A stretch of DNA of 37,941 nucleotides from Candolleomyces eurysporus. Taxonomy: Eukaryota > Basidiomycota > Agaricomycetes > Agaricales > Psathyrellaceae. Position numbers and translations under genes: made by a program. Of the stretch, positions 1-11,170 are shown piece after piece. The notes under the pieces are model-generated. The model made no database searches. It saw nothing but the letters and a program-made list of their open reading frames with translations, and was not told the origin of the DNA. The stretch covers positions 1-37,941 of the forward strand of contig JANBPK010000900.1 in NCBI GenBank assembly GCA_027579435.1. The letters are read 5' to 3'. Positions within the stretch are counted from its first letter, which is position 1. Each line of letters starts with the position of its first letter.

Positions 1-425
1 TGACGCCGCCTGATTTCTGAACTTCTCTGGTAGTGCCGCCTGAGAGTCCTGACAGTTGCGTTGTAAAGGTATATGACNTTTTCTGAAGCCGCTTCAGTCG
101 AGCCGCCTGACTTTTAGCACGGCGTCAACTAAAGTGGCTTCTCCGGTCAGGGTATAATACAACTGGGGCGGCTTCAAGTTGACAGCCTCGAGTAGCTTCA
201 ACTCTCGTGTCCCTAGAGTCGTAGTACTAACTCTTTTCCCTCTCAAGCCGCGTGAACCTTATCGATAGTGTAGTTATTCTTGTACTTAGAGACTCAGACC
301 GCGTCACCTTTATAGTTTATTATCGCGAAAATTGAACTTATATTCGCTAAAACAAACGCGGTCGTATCAACGCGTATTCAAAGTATTCAAAGTTCGTCGA
401 GGATCCTCATCGATGGTGGACAGCT
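1..425. repeat. Non-coding stretch with clustered GCCGCCTGA-like motif
   Basis: No convincing ORF is present. The 9-mer GCCGCCTGA occurs at 5-13, 35-43 and 102-110, with variants GCCGCTTCA at 88-96 and GCCGCGTGA at 247-255 and a reverse-type GGCGGCTTCA near 167-176. Such clustering of a short GC-rich motif in otherwise AT-rich DNA resembles the interior of a retroelement LTR or a regulatory region, but no terminus or target duplication is visible because the window starts inside it. There is one N at position 78. Confidence 0.4.
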
Positions 426-659
426 TTGGATGATACGTTAGTGAAGATGGGGCGAAGTTGGAATTTGTCTACGAGACCTCTAATGTGCTTGGAAAATACG
501 TTCCTGGAGACCAGTCCAAAGAATGATGGAGATATCCCGGAGCCGGTTTATACGCGAGTGTATCTACGCGGCTTTGATAGGTTGGATTTTGCGGAGACGT
601 ACGAAGATACCATGGCCGAAGAAAAACCCGATGATGTTATGTCAATGTCAATGGAGTAG
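426..659 (+). CDS. Small uncertain ORF upstream of the kinase-like fragment
   Basis: This is a 77-codon ORF with no motif I can name. Its only support is that it lies in the same orientation, 180 bp upstream of the FunK1-like fragment, so it could be a remnant of that gene's N-terminal part. No clear donor/acceptor pair joining the two was found. It may equally be chance. Confidence 0.15.
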   Translation: MDDTLVKMGRSWNLSTRPLMCLENTFLETSPKNDGDIPEPVYTRVYLRGFDRLDFAETYEDTMAEEKPDDVMSMSME

Positions 660-839
660 GTACGGGCCAGGACTAATATTGTGATAGCTACAGGAATGTA
701 GGTACCGAGATACTCATAACAAAACTGGGGATATGAACTGTATCTGTTTTCGATAGATCACGAGGATCAAGAAATGCACATAGGGACTAGGCTCTGACCA
801 GGAGCCAAAGCCAAATTCCCCATTTGCAAAAACAGCTCA

Positions 840-1655
840 ATGCCACCCGAGCTGGAGTACTTGAAGGATGACTTCGACAGTGCTCCTGCCGTTTCATTCA
901 CTGATATACCTGGGGGCACCTTCGTCTTGCAGCAGTACCTTCAAAGGGACTCTGAGCCTGGAACACAGTCAAGTCGAGAGCTGACTGTTGTACGCACTGG
1001 TACTCACACGTTCTTGTGGGGAGATATGACCCACTGGACGGAATTTGTGGCTATGGGTGGGATTTACAGCACCCACTTTTCAGTGGAACGGCTGTATCAC
1101 AAACTCCCCACCTCGAACATCCTTGAATTGGCGAACGGCCGTACTGAGGCAGTACTCTCTGGCGATCTCAAGCGAAAGGCGGCCGATTCTGTATCGGATA
1201 CCAACACAGATGCCTCAAGACTTACCAAGAAGCCCAGATATCCGAACGATGGCTGTTCAGCTGGGGGTTCCTTTCAGACTGAGGCGTCATTTGCTCCCTA
1301 CCAGGTTGAGCCTCGTGTCACTATAGGACAAGGAATCGAGCAGCCAGGAACGATGCCATTCATGCCCTTGATGTCGCTCGTATCCGAAGCTCCAGTCCAG
1401 CACCGTTTCTCTGGCGGTGTGGAGTCCATCACTTGGTGTCTCGGGTGGTATGTCACCGAAGGCCAGGTCCCCTGGCGCCAAGGCCACCTCGACCAAGTGG
1501 GCAGAAAAAAGAGCGTATGGATTTATCAAGTCGATCCTGACGTGCTCCCTCAGCATTACCGATGCAGCTCGGAGCATCTTTGGAATCCGTTGGCGGAGAT
1601 TTGCGAACAGTGGAGATATATTCAGACCAAGGTTTTGAAACTTGAAACCGTCTAA
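840..1655 (+). pseudogene. Degenerate FunK1-like fungal protein kinase fragment
   Basis: The 271-residue ORF has the order of landmarks expected of the C-terminal part of fungal-type FunK1 kinases. An EFVAM helix is followed by a YHKLPTSNIL segment that sits where the catalytic loop H-R-D-x-S-x-x-N-I-L should be. Then comes GRTEAVLSGDLK in the place of the metal-binding DFD/DxE strand, a low-complexity insert with a KKPR basic patch, then GTMPFM and a GVESITWCLGW helix that matches the usual D-x-E-S-x-x-W of the family. The catalytic Asp of the loop is replaced by Leu and the metal-binding Asp strand is eroded, so activity is unlikely. No N-lobe with a glycine loop or catalytic Lys is evident upstream. 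It is most likely a pseudokinase or a dead fragment; the family call is an inference from motif order. Confidence 0.5.
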
Positions 1656-3972
1656 GACGTACATTGAGCAAGTGAACATCGAGTTGATTCACCATTTCCT
1701 GCCTTGCCCCAGGCCGCCTTCCGGTATGGAACAGGATTGGACACAATGGATAGGGAAGGCAGAGGATATTGAGATCTTTGTTATCACAGTCTTCCACATG
1801 TCCTACCGCTAACCAAATGCTAACAGCCCTACAAAACTCACTAGCGGGAATAGAGTCCAAACGTTTTGCGACAAGCTGACGGAATTTGGGCTCCCTCCTA
1901 AAGTGGCACACGGAAGGGGCATGCAAGACCAACACTCTTCTCTCAATATGGAAGTCAAACACGAGTCTCAGGTTCTCAACAGTTGGATCAAGCCTCTTTA
2001 GCAAATGTTTTCCACCGCTAAGATGACCCACCAGATGGCCACTGGCATAATTCCAGATCCCAACGTTCATGGAAGTGACTGGAGCTGCCAAGATGGGTTG
2101 CAGGAGAAACTGAATCTAGATCGTCCCTGTCGTTTGGGGTCGACCTCATTGCACCTGTGATGGCTAGCGTTGCTAGCCTTCGTATTTTTGCCAGCTGCTT
2201 GAGGGTTGTCACCGATCCTCTTGCTGATCGTCTTCCTTCCGACTTGTTTGGCGGCTCTGAGCAGACTTCTAGGGCGTATTTCAGCTTTGGGATTGTGACA
2301 GACATAGTCCCCTGTTGATCAAGTCATTTGCCGCCTTGGGATCGTTGAATGTGAGGAGTAAGTGGGCATACTACATTGCTGTACAATTGGGTCGGGGGCA
2401 TCCTGGGTCGGTCTTCTCCTGTTGTATCTTCCGCTCGGATTAAAAGACTTTCTAGCACCTGTGTGGTCTTCTCCGATGCCTTCCTTATCTTCTCTGTTCT
2501 TGCAGATGATCCTGTTGATTCTGCTTCGCTCCTGTCTATTGACTTGTATCATACAGCGATCTCTTCAACAATATTCAGTGCGCTTGCGACAGAGGGAGGC
2601 TCCACCATCAGTTTCCTGCCTCATAAGAACACACTTTTCTCTCCTGCTTCCCTCGTCCACCGTTTTACCTTGTTGGAGCCTAGCACCAAGCCCAAGTGGG
2701 TCAGCTCCAGGTCAGCGAATAGGTTGACCCCCCATCCCTATCCTTCCCAGACCGTTTCCTTCAATCCCATCGTCCCTACTTGGAGGAGCAGGCGTTGACC
2801 GGCGGGTAGCTGGGCTGCTGGCGAACCACAAGTAGCAAATCATCTCGCAAGTCTTTTTGGCAATGAAGTGTGTGTTACGATTCCGGGTAAAGTCGAGCCA
2901 GTCCATGCGATGTGGGGCAGAGTCCCAAACACATCCTGAGGCTGCCGGGGTAGGGTGATGGTGTGCCGGTTCCATTTGCAGTTGTTCAGACTCCCACCCA
3001 ACTCGTTTTGCATATGCGACAAATGCCGACGCTGCTGATACGAATACGACACGGAATCATGGGTGCGGCCACGGGACAGCGTTGTGCATCAAGGCCGTGC
3101 TCCTCTGTTGAGGGACAGGAGGCGAGGCGGGCCTAGCTTTCGACGAAGGTAGTGACAAAAGGCTAGCAGGTTTGGAGAGCTGATGAGGGTGTTTGTGGAG
3201 TTCTTGGGATGGATGTACTGAGCGACAAGAGGATCCGAGAAGCGGTCGGAACGGACGACGATATGAGGACGAGTTGGCATTGGATGCTTTGAATAGGCCA
3301 GGAAGCACGAGAGCGATAAGTCAAACCTGAAGGAGGTGTTTGGTGGTGCGGCGGCGAGGAGGAAAAAGGACGTTGTGAGGTATTACAGGCCATTGCTAGA
3401 GGTGAAACTGGTGAAGTTGGAGTCAACCTTAGGGGCTCCGGCGGAGTTGAAGGAGTCACCTGTTGAAGTCCTTTAATGCTGTTGACAATAGTCCTCACTG
3501 TAGATATTCTATTCTGCATTTTTTGATAACGTCGACTGTTGTCTCTTGGTGACACAGTTCCCACTCTTGTTGATTAGGTGGCTGAGATACCAGCAGGAGT
3601 GCATAGGGTGGTTCGTGGTGGGCAAAGAACTTGGCTGATCAGAGGGTATGAATTTCAACTGTATGTAGACATAGGTAAAAAGTCTGTGGGTGAGAGAGTC
3701 AGGTTGGTGGTAGGCGGTTCAGGGGGGAAAAATCCGAGAAAGATACAAAAGCTAACCAATATACACGTTTCAAGAAATACAAAGGCAAAGGTGGATAGCA
3801 GCATACAAGGATAGGAATAAATACGGGGAGACTCGATGGCGACAAACATAAGTCCAAACCTTGGCAGTGAGCACAGAAAGAGTCCAAACAACAGAGAGCG
3901 AGAAAAGAAATTGTCAAGGGAAGGAGAGGGTATCAGGGTATAGGTGATGCAAGGCAGCATGGGCCATTACAT
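1656..3972. other. Region without a confident gene
   Basis: Several ORFs of 70-210 codons overlap on both strands, none with a recognisable motif or a coherent exon chain. The best candidate is on the minus strand: an ATG at 2305 opens a 95-codon frame of ordinary protein composition (2018-2305), and a second minus frame covers about 1840-2030. I could not join them with a phase-correct intron. The plus ORF 2376-2798 and minus ORFs 3057-3564 are Ser/Pro-rich and probably chance frames. Confidence 0.4.
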
Positions 3973-5589
3973 TTAGCGACGGGTGAGTCCAATCTTCCGC
4001 TCATGACAGCGTCGGAAATCTTTGCACCCTGCACAGCTGTTGCTACTAATCTTTTGGTGAATAGGGGCTTCAAAAAGAGAGGACAAGATACTTACTCAAA
4101 GTCCGTGCTGGTATTCATGTGAGAGGTGAAATGATGGTGCCAGGACCGCAGCTTAGCCTCCCATGTTATGCCTATGCACTCTCCCTGGTAGTCATCGCAA
4201 AAGGCCGCACAATCCATGCAGTTCAAACTAGTGGCCAGAAATTTGGTTAGTTGTCAACACCCCATTAGATAAATGGTCAAGTAAAAAGAACGTACCTGAA
4301 GGGAATGGGTGAGTCTTGCTCGACATGCAAATTTACATGCCTTGAATGCAACTCAAACTTGTCAAACCAATCATTTGGCCGGTATAAGGCTACTGTACGA
4401 CTGCTGTAAACAGAATAAGTAGGTACCCTCGGTGCCTGCGAGTGCCCTGACACAGCAGGAACTGGAGAGGCAGGATTGGGAGGAGGGAGGCCAAAACTGG
4501 GGCTTGTCGGAGAAAGGCTAGGGGCAGGGCTCATTGGGGAGAGGCTAGCGTCAGGGCTTGTTGGGGAGAGGTCAAGGCTGGGGCTCATCGGGAAGAGGCC
4601 AAGGCCGGGGCTCGTTGGGGAGAGGCCAAGGCCGGGGCTTGGAGGGGCAGTACTGATGATAGTAACCGCACCAGTTTGAATAGCGTCGCTACTTGGATTG
4701 ACAATAACCATCTCTCGTTGACGCCGTTTCTCACGTCTAATGGGAGAGGTGTCGCATGCAGGGGCAGGAAAATCAGCAGTGGCTGGGGGTGTATAAGTAG
4801 TCCAGGTGGGGTAAGGGGCGGCCGGGGCTGCAGAGGTTTGAGGAAAGCCCGTGAAGGGGATGGGATCGATCTGGAATTGGAGGTCGGCAGGTCGGGAGCG
4901 GACTTGCAGAATGGCATCATTGTCCGAGCGGAATACGTTGCGGAGCCGAGTGAGCCAACCGTTCCTCTGCCCAGATGCCATGTCCGAGGGATAGTGCTGA
5001 GAATGGTAGGTCCCAAGTCCTGGGAGGGACGCGGAAACGTGAGGAAGCTGCTGTTGGACTGTTGCATGATAGGTCCCAAGTCCCGAGAGGGACGCTGAAA
5101 CATGAGGAAGCTGCTGCCGTTGGGCTACTGCATAAGGCCCAAGATGACTGGCGGCGTAAGCACTTGAGTGGACAGGCTGACCGTAGGAGGGCTGGGAGGC
5201 ATGAGAGGATTGCAGGGACGGATAGGAAGATGTAGATGTTGTGGAAGTGGAGGTGATTGTAGTCTGAAGCAAGTGATGTGAGATGCAGGAAGCAGGATTC
5301 GACGTGGATGACTTACGTTGAAGCTACTTCCAGAGTGAGATGTGGCTGCCCGAGCGTTCGAGTACAACTCTGAACTCCGCTTGGGACGGAAAGGTGTGTT
5401 TGGAGCTGTACCTGCAATTACGCTGGAGGCATGGTACATAAGGGCGGCTGTTCGCCCGTTGGCATACACCGGCCCATCTGCAGACATAACTGGGGCAGCG
5501 GTATTCATTGGAGGGAGTAAATCATAGGGATTGACCCCGTCCTCTGTCGGAGACGTTGGAAAGGTGTTGTAATACATGGAAATGTACAA
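3973..5589 (-). CDS. Ser/Pro-rich protein with internal repeats and Cys-rich tail (4 exons, 481 aa)
   Basis: Spliced model on the minus strand: exons 5589-5317, 5263-4296, 4227-4096 and 4045-3973, with introns of 53, 68 and 50 nt that all begin GTAAGT or GTACGT and end AG. The exons total 1446 nt, exactly 482 codons including the stop, with no internal stop, so the model is self-consistent. The product starts MYISMYYN. It has a tandem duplication of an LPHVSASL-GLGTYH unit (residues about 141-178). It also has about six copies of a nine-residue SPTSP-type unit (about 300-350), which resembles CTD-like proline-directed phosphorylation sites. An RREKRR basic patch lies at about 267-273. The C-terminal 70 residues carry C-x2-C-x3-C-x6-C and C-x2-C-x5-C-H, a possible zinc-binding module. 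I do not recognise the family. It is mostly disordered and is probably nuclear if the basic patch is an NLS (inference). Confidence 0.7.
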
Positions 5590-7230
5590 AGCAAAACTTC
5601 AAGAAACTGTCTTTATACGTGTTCTTGACCAAACTGGGTGGGGAATTTTATTCAACACAAATCACTGCGGTACGTCTTGAGTACGTCAAAGAGTTGGGGA
5701 TCCATATACAGTGGTCATCGGGATGCACAGATTGGGATGGCATGCGAATCCGCCACTGGCACGATGCCTTGCCGAGGGATATTTCAAATGGCCTACCGGG
5801 GAATGAGATTCCCTTATCGATACAATCTCGAATGGCCGACTCAATTTTCATAAGTCCAGCCTGAACCAAACTGAACCCTCATGAACCATTTCATATCTAC
5901 GGTCCAAACAAGGGTAAACGGAGATGGAGAGAGGGGGGGGGCTTGAGGAATCCCTGCAGTTTGTCCTTAAACCTTCACCCCGTTATCCTTGACCCCGGCC
6001 AGCCCTTCGTCATCGATTTTCTTGAATATGTCGTTTAGCGCCTTTTTGGTGATTGAGTGGAATGCATTTTTCTTCTTCAGCAGGCTGAGTGCTCCTTTTT
6101 TAGGGCAAGAGGAGGCAAAGCGAACGAAGAGTCCCAGCTCTGCTGCAACCAGTTTCCCCACCACCAACAGGGTTTCCAACGGTGGCAGGGTCGACAGCGT
6201 CGGAAACCATTCCCCCCCCCTCTCCAGCCTGCCCCTAGCTTTGTAATCCACCGTGCAACCGAGTACCACACTCACATCGCTTATTCCCTCGCTCTTACAG
6301 AGCAGCAGTTGGAGGCAAATATCAAGTTATACGAATGGTCCGTTGAACAATTGCGTATTCTCTCCGAGTACTTTGTCAAGACCGACCAGCAAGAGGCAGC
6401 CAAAGAGCTTAAGGAGTTTGTAGACGCAATCGCATTTAAGTATTTTAGAGAGGGGGCGTAACCATCTATCCAATCCCCATTCATGTATAATGAATGCCGT
6501 TGACAGACCACAGTCTGATCTTTGTTGTATATATACATGTACAATTGTATTCTCCCATGCGTTGAGCAACGAGGCCTTCAGGAAGACTAGACGTCAACAT
6601 TCTCCGCCGTTGACCAAATACGGCATCCTGCGGACTTGCTCATGTGCTCTAAGGCAACCAATGGCTCTAAGGTCTCTTATATGGACTTTCATTGTAGATG
6701 GCCTACATGCTTGTAGAAGAGTGAATGTTCGTTATGTTAGGCTTAGGATAGCGTAAAATCCAGTGTTGAGAAGGCAACTTCTGTTCGCCTTACGCCATTG
6801 ACAAAAGATCATCCCGGCACGGCACTTGGTGGAGCCCACTTAAACGTGTAGGGCATCTTTCCCCTTTTGGAGTTTGGCAACTGCTGGATGGTGGCTTGGA
6901 AGGGGCATGTAGGAGGGATGTTATCCTCATGTCGGCCCCCACGTTATTATGTACATGATTCAAATAGGAGCCAAGTGCCAAAATCTCAGGACAGTGAAAT
7001 GTCAAGAAGTCAGGTTCGTGCTGCTGGCAGAATCGTCCAGAGTCAGCCATTGGCGCTGCTCCTTCACCGGTGCAAAAGCGGAGTCCTTCGGAACAGAGCC
7101 GGATGCGACCTGGAAAGATTTTCCTAAACAATGAATTCTCAGTTTGCTGGTGCAAACACTTTACAATGGACTGACGTATCCCACCATTCCAAAGGAGCGT
7201 CCCTCGAGTGAGGTTGCCTCGAGATGAGCA
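5590..7230. other. Region without a confident gene
   Basis: Short ORFs on both strands have no family signature. Two frames have natural composition. The plus frame 6301-6461 encodes a Glu/Leu-rich helical segment and is preceded by a good acceptor (CTCTTACAG at 6292-6300); it could be a terminal exon, but no first exon was found. The minus frame 5967-6275 is Lys/Leu-rich. A poly-G tract lies near 5931-5941. Nothing here supports a confident call. Confidence 0.35.
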
Positions 7231-7347
7231 GGTGGTGCCGTATGTTGGCTGGCAAAAATTCTGAAGACATAAGCGGCGGTTTCGACTGTCTTGAACGTTA
7301 ACATCTCCATCATGCTGACTCTGCCGCTGATGAGGTTACACCTATAG
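7231..7347 (+). pseudogene. Relic similar to an exon-intron junction of the 28.7-29.8 kb gene
   Basis: This segment matches 29171-29287 in the same orientation. Both contain GCCGTATG, then AAGACATAAG followed by a GCGGT block, and both end in CCTATAGGA. By eye the first about 68 bases agree at roughly three positions in four. At 29 kb the segment is the end of exon 4 plus all of intron 4. Here the donor GGTAAA reads GGCAAA and the flanking exon frame contains a stop, so this copy is not functional. It could be a decayed paralogue of that gene, or a copy of a mobile intron-like sequence. Confidence 0.4.
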
Positions 7348-7644
7348 GAACTCATGCCAAATTTTCTGAAGACGTCATTGGGGGCATGTACTGCTTGTTT
7401 CTTGCGTATACCCGTTTGTTTCTGGTGCGTCCTTTGGCTGAGTACCAAGCGCTGAGATATTGTGTAGACCATAATATGTACATGGATATATATTAGGTAT
7501 TGTTCAAGAATTGGAGACAACAAGCGAGTGGGTGGGTGAAGGTAGGGGTGTGAATGTCCCCGTGCACGAGGTAATCGTTGGTACAGTTGTCCACCCATGC
7601 TACAGGAGGAAAAGCGGCGAGGTACCAAAATTAGCATAATCAAT
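7348..7644. other. Spacer downstream of the large pseudogene
   Basis: Nothing coding is supported. The first 40 bases continue weakly the similarity to the exon after intron 4 of the gene at 29.3 kb; the rest shows no structure I can name. Confidence 0.35.
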
Positions 7645-10391
7645 CTACAAGGCCTTCTTGTTGAGAGCTCGCAAAAACTTGCACAAAGAATGCTCCAGTA
7701 AAATCCAATCTGTATCATCACCAACCGTCAGGCCTACGGTGTTCTGCTCTGCTTCACTCAGCATCTCTTTGAGCTGAACGGCCAAGCTATGGAGGGCTCC
7801 CTTGACCGCCTCGACCCTCCTGCCCTTTGCACCATTTCTCCTGGTTTCTGCTCTATCGATCTCCACCAAATCGAGCAATTGAAGGCCGCTCAAGGCGCCT
7901 TTATCCAGCTCTATGATGCATTCGGCCATCTCGTCAACCGTGGGCCTTTGACATACTCCAGCATAGGCAAGGTCACACGTTAACGCAAATCCGCCAAGTG
8001 GGCCTAGATAAGGGAAAATTTCGGATTCATGCCTCTTGGGGCGGAAGTAGCGGAGAGTGGATAGAAACGATTCCTTTGGATAGTTTGCAGAGTAATTGGT
8101 CCATCCCCTCTCTTGCAATGATGACCACGACTGCTTGGCCTTGTCAATGGTGCGCTGCATGACCGGAACCCCATACGATCTGAAGTTGGTAAAGTATCCT
8201 GACTTCAAAGAGAGCTCAGGATGCTTGCCCATGATGCTTGCAACCTCCTGTTCAAGGTCCTCCCAGGAATGGAAGACCATTCGCCGATCCCAGAAGAACT
8301 CGCTGCGGTATGTGAAACCACGTAGCACAATGGCGCTGAAATTGCCAGGGAGGGTGACAATTGTTGCAGGATGATATGGACCATCGGAGCCACGGGCACG
8401 AACACAGGTGGGAGCAGCTTCACGTATTGGGAGATAGAAATCCGCATCTTCACGAAGGAGGTTCGAAAAGCCATTGGATGGATTGGCCTCAGGATCTTCA
8501 ATGTATTGTAGTGACAGTCTCCACATGCGGGCAAATGATTCCCAGCTTGTGTGCGTGAAGCTGTGTGGGTCCACATCTTCAGGGGCCAGCTCTCCCCTGA
8601 ACAAGGCTAGATACTGGGAGTAAAGGTAGCCCTCCTTCGTCACCGGGTTTGAAATAGGATGCTGCTGGAGCTCAGCCTGTAACGACTTTGCAGCCTCACG
8701 GCTCGTAGCTTTGGCAGCATTTCTTCCACTGGGGAAAACGACATATGCAGGCATGAACTGGCACACCGTTTTCCAGACGTAATCCATCGAAACCGCCTCC
8801 AACCCGATCGTGTCAATCAGCACCATGACGAACCAGCAGAGCTTCTGGTCGACATCTGGTGAGACATCGAGCCAGTAGGCCACAATCTGGGATACCATGA
8901 TGCACGCCTTGGCCTTGGCCTCCTCAATGGATAGGACTGAGGGCCGTTTATTCTCGTACAGCCAAACCCTTTCCCCCTGCCCAGTGATGCCATAGTCCCG
9001 AGGGTTGAACTCTTTTGTTTTGTGCTGATGGTGCAGGACCGTGAAGCAAGCATTAGTCAGGTTTGCTACCCAGCTGCCTGAGCACTCTGCTCGCTGGCCG
9101 TCAAGGATCTGGGCTGCAAGTGCAGGCACCATGTGTTCGATCCAGCGCCAGACCCGTGTGCGAGCTTCAACAATGGTGATTCATCCGGCCCGTGCTGATG
9201 CCCGCTGAGCTGTTGCATTCTGGTAGTTCCTGAGTGCGAGCAGTATCTTCTGAATTTTCTTCAGAGTGTGCACGTCGGTCGGAGGGAGCGCAACAACCTC
9301 TTTTGCCTGGCAAATGGTGTTCACTATTCCAGCCATATTGGAGGGGGTTACAGGAGTTTGTGTGGCCTGAAGCTCCTCTTTGAGCTGCCGCAGTTCTAGC
9401 TCTATATTCTGCACGTTCGAGTTTTGAGACAGGAGAAAATGATATTCTATAGACATGTAAGGACACGGGTATCTATTTGCGTTGACGAAAAGACCAACTG
9501 TATTGTAAAGATCCTTTCTCCCTCTCCTTCTTCTGTGAGACACACGTGCTTGAGCATCGTGGATGGGCAAGCTTAGAGCTGCCTGTGCGCCGGCGCTTGT
9601 GACTTGTAGCTACTTCAGGCTCCAGGTTGCGGGTTTCCTGAGGGTGAGGGCGCTTGTTTGTAGAAGCATTGCTCGCTGAGTTGGTTCCACTATCAGAGGA
9701 GCTGGACAACATGATGCCAGGGGAATCTGTGAAGGAGTTTTTGTCAAATCATATAGATGCAGGAAAGAGGTAGAACACATACCACAGGGAGGACTCGGCC
9801 AAGCCTGCTGGAGCTTGGGGTCACGGTCGAATCGGTATGGAATAAAGACAGCTGTCTTGAGATAGTGTGCCTCCCATTCACGTTCGAATTTTTCACGTTC
9901 GTCAAGTAGCACTTCTAGATTCTCGTCACTAGTGGAAAATGGTGGTGCATGTCGCCAAGGTTCCATCTGAACGCGCTCACCACTCTCTCAGAGGTATGAG
10001 AACAGCCGAAAGAAGTCGTCCTTCTCCATCTTCAACCCGAGCTGAGGACTCAACTGGTTGCTTGCATAGCGGACCATCTGGTAGAGGTTCTGAACAGCAA
10101 ACTCGGCATACAAGTCGTTGTCCATGAGCCCCGGTCCTTCTTGGAAGAAGGTGCAGCGCGTGGGCTCGATCTGGTTTGACGGGTTGTATCTGGACGATTG
10201 TAAGAATGAGACTTAGAGAGCATGGAACCAGGAATATATGGATCTCACCCTGGATACCGCATCTCAGGTGTGTTCATGACCGTGCCCTTCCATGACCATG
10301 CCAGAATTTGATGACGTGTCTTGGTTGGGTCGACCGCTCTCCCCGGTGGGTAGGATATGAGTGTTAGTCGGTACGCACTCNGGGGGTGGTT

Positions 10392-10395
10392 CCAC
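10392..10395. other. Target site duplication CCAC of the gypsy element (left copy)
   Basis: The four bases CCAC directly flank the left LTR and are repeated at 18711-18714 after the right LTR. Collapsing the two copies rejoins the host dioxygenase exon at codon 330. Confidence 0.85.
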
Positions 10396-10883
10396 TGAAG
10401 AGAGATCGTAACTCTCAGATAAGAAAGGGGGTTCGAGCCTAAGGACTCAGGGAGGCGACTCGATGCTCGCCGAAAAGGGGAAAAGATAAAAGGAATGAGT
10501 GTATTTTGGAATATCTGAGTAATCGGTAAAGAAACGACAAAAGGGAAAGATGGAATCGAATATGAGTGGGAAGGGACCGTCCGAGCGAATGTGAGGGAAA
10601 GGAAGAAAGGGAATCCGACGACCGTCGATCTGGCCCGTCCCACCTAATGTGAGACGGCACAAACGGTCATAATCAACTGATAAATAGAATCGGGTATCTA
10701 CTGACCGGAGCGTCGTCATGGGTTAGGATGACTCGATCGGAATACGCAATCGATAGGGGAGAAGCGGAGAGGGGAAAGATTCACCCTCGTTCGTGCGCCT
10801 CGTGCCTTGCCTAATCGGGGGGCGGAACTTCTAAATATGGATGATGCCCCGTACGTTCGCACACATGAGGGCATCCCCNCACA
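10396..10883 (-). repeat. 3' LTR of the gypsy element
   Basis: This is the second copy of the 487-bp LTR. It differs only near its 10880 end, where an N and one extra base sit in a run of C (CCCCNCACA against CCCCACA). The element-strand sequence just upstream, CCAGGGGA, is a short purine run that could serve as the polypurine tract. Confidence 0.9.
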
Positions 10884-11170
10884 TCCCCTGGGGACTTTTC
10901 GTGCTGACTCCGAGTCAGCGCGACACCCGACGAGCCCTGAGGTGAGTGACGAACAGAAAAAAAACAACACAAAGAAAGGGAAGAGACTAAAAGNAAAAAA
11001 CAGATGTGCAAAACGCGAACATGAAATGACAGGATACACAACCCACGCGCCGACCAGGACGCCATCGGGAAGGCACTCCGACGGTAAGCGCCTGGGCGAC
11101 CGAAACGCCGAGCCGGAAACACATTTAAGGCCTTACCGACAGCAGAGCCTTCGTTCAACCACACCATCCT
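10884..11170 (+). promoter_or_regulatory. Putative promoter/leader of the antisense gene
   Basis: This non-coding, element-specific DNA lies between the 3' LTR and the antisense ATG. It contains the perfect inverted repeat GCTGACTCCGAGTCAGC (10903-10919), whose arms hold two TGACTC half-sites like those bound by Gcn4/Cpc1-type bZIP factors. An A-rich stretch follows (about 10951-11002). The promoter role is inferred from position. Confidence 0.35.

Noticed and set aside
2376..2798. Plus ORF of 140 codons
   Set aside because: Ser-rich, no motif, no neighbouring exon; overlapped by an equally long frame on the same strand.
4476..5235. Plus-strand ORFs over the Ser/Pro-rich gene
   Set aside because: Gly/Arg-rich shadows of the minus-strand SPTSP repeat; the minus model has exact exon phases.
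9167..9466. Separate small protein upstream of the 495-codon frame
   Set aside because: The 9181-9570 frame is in the same phase as the 495-codon frame with only one TGA between them, so a single broken reading frame is the simpler view.
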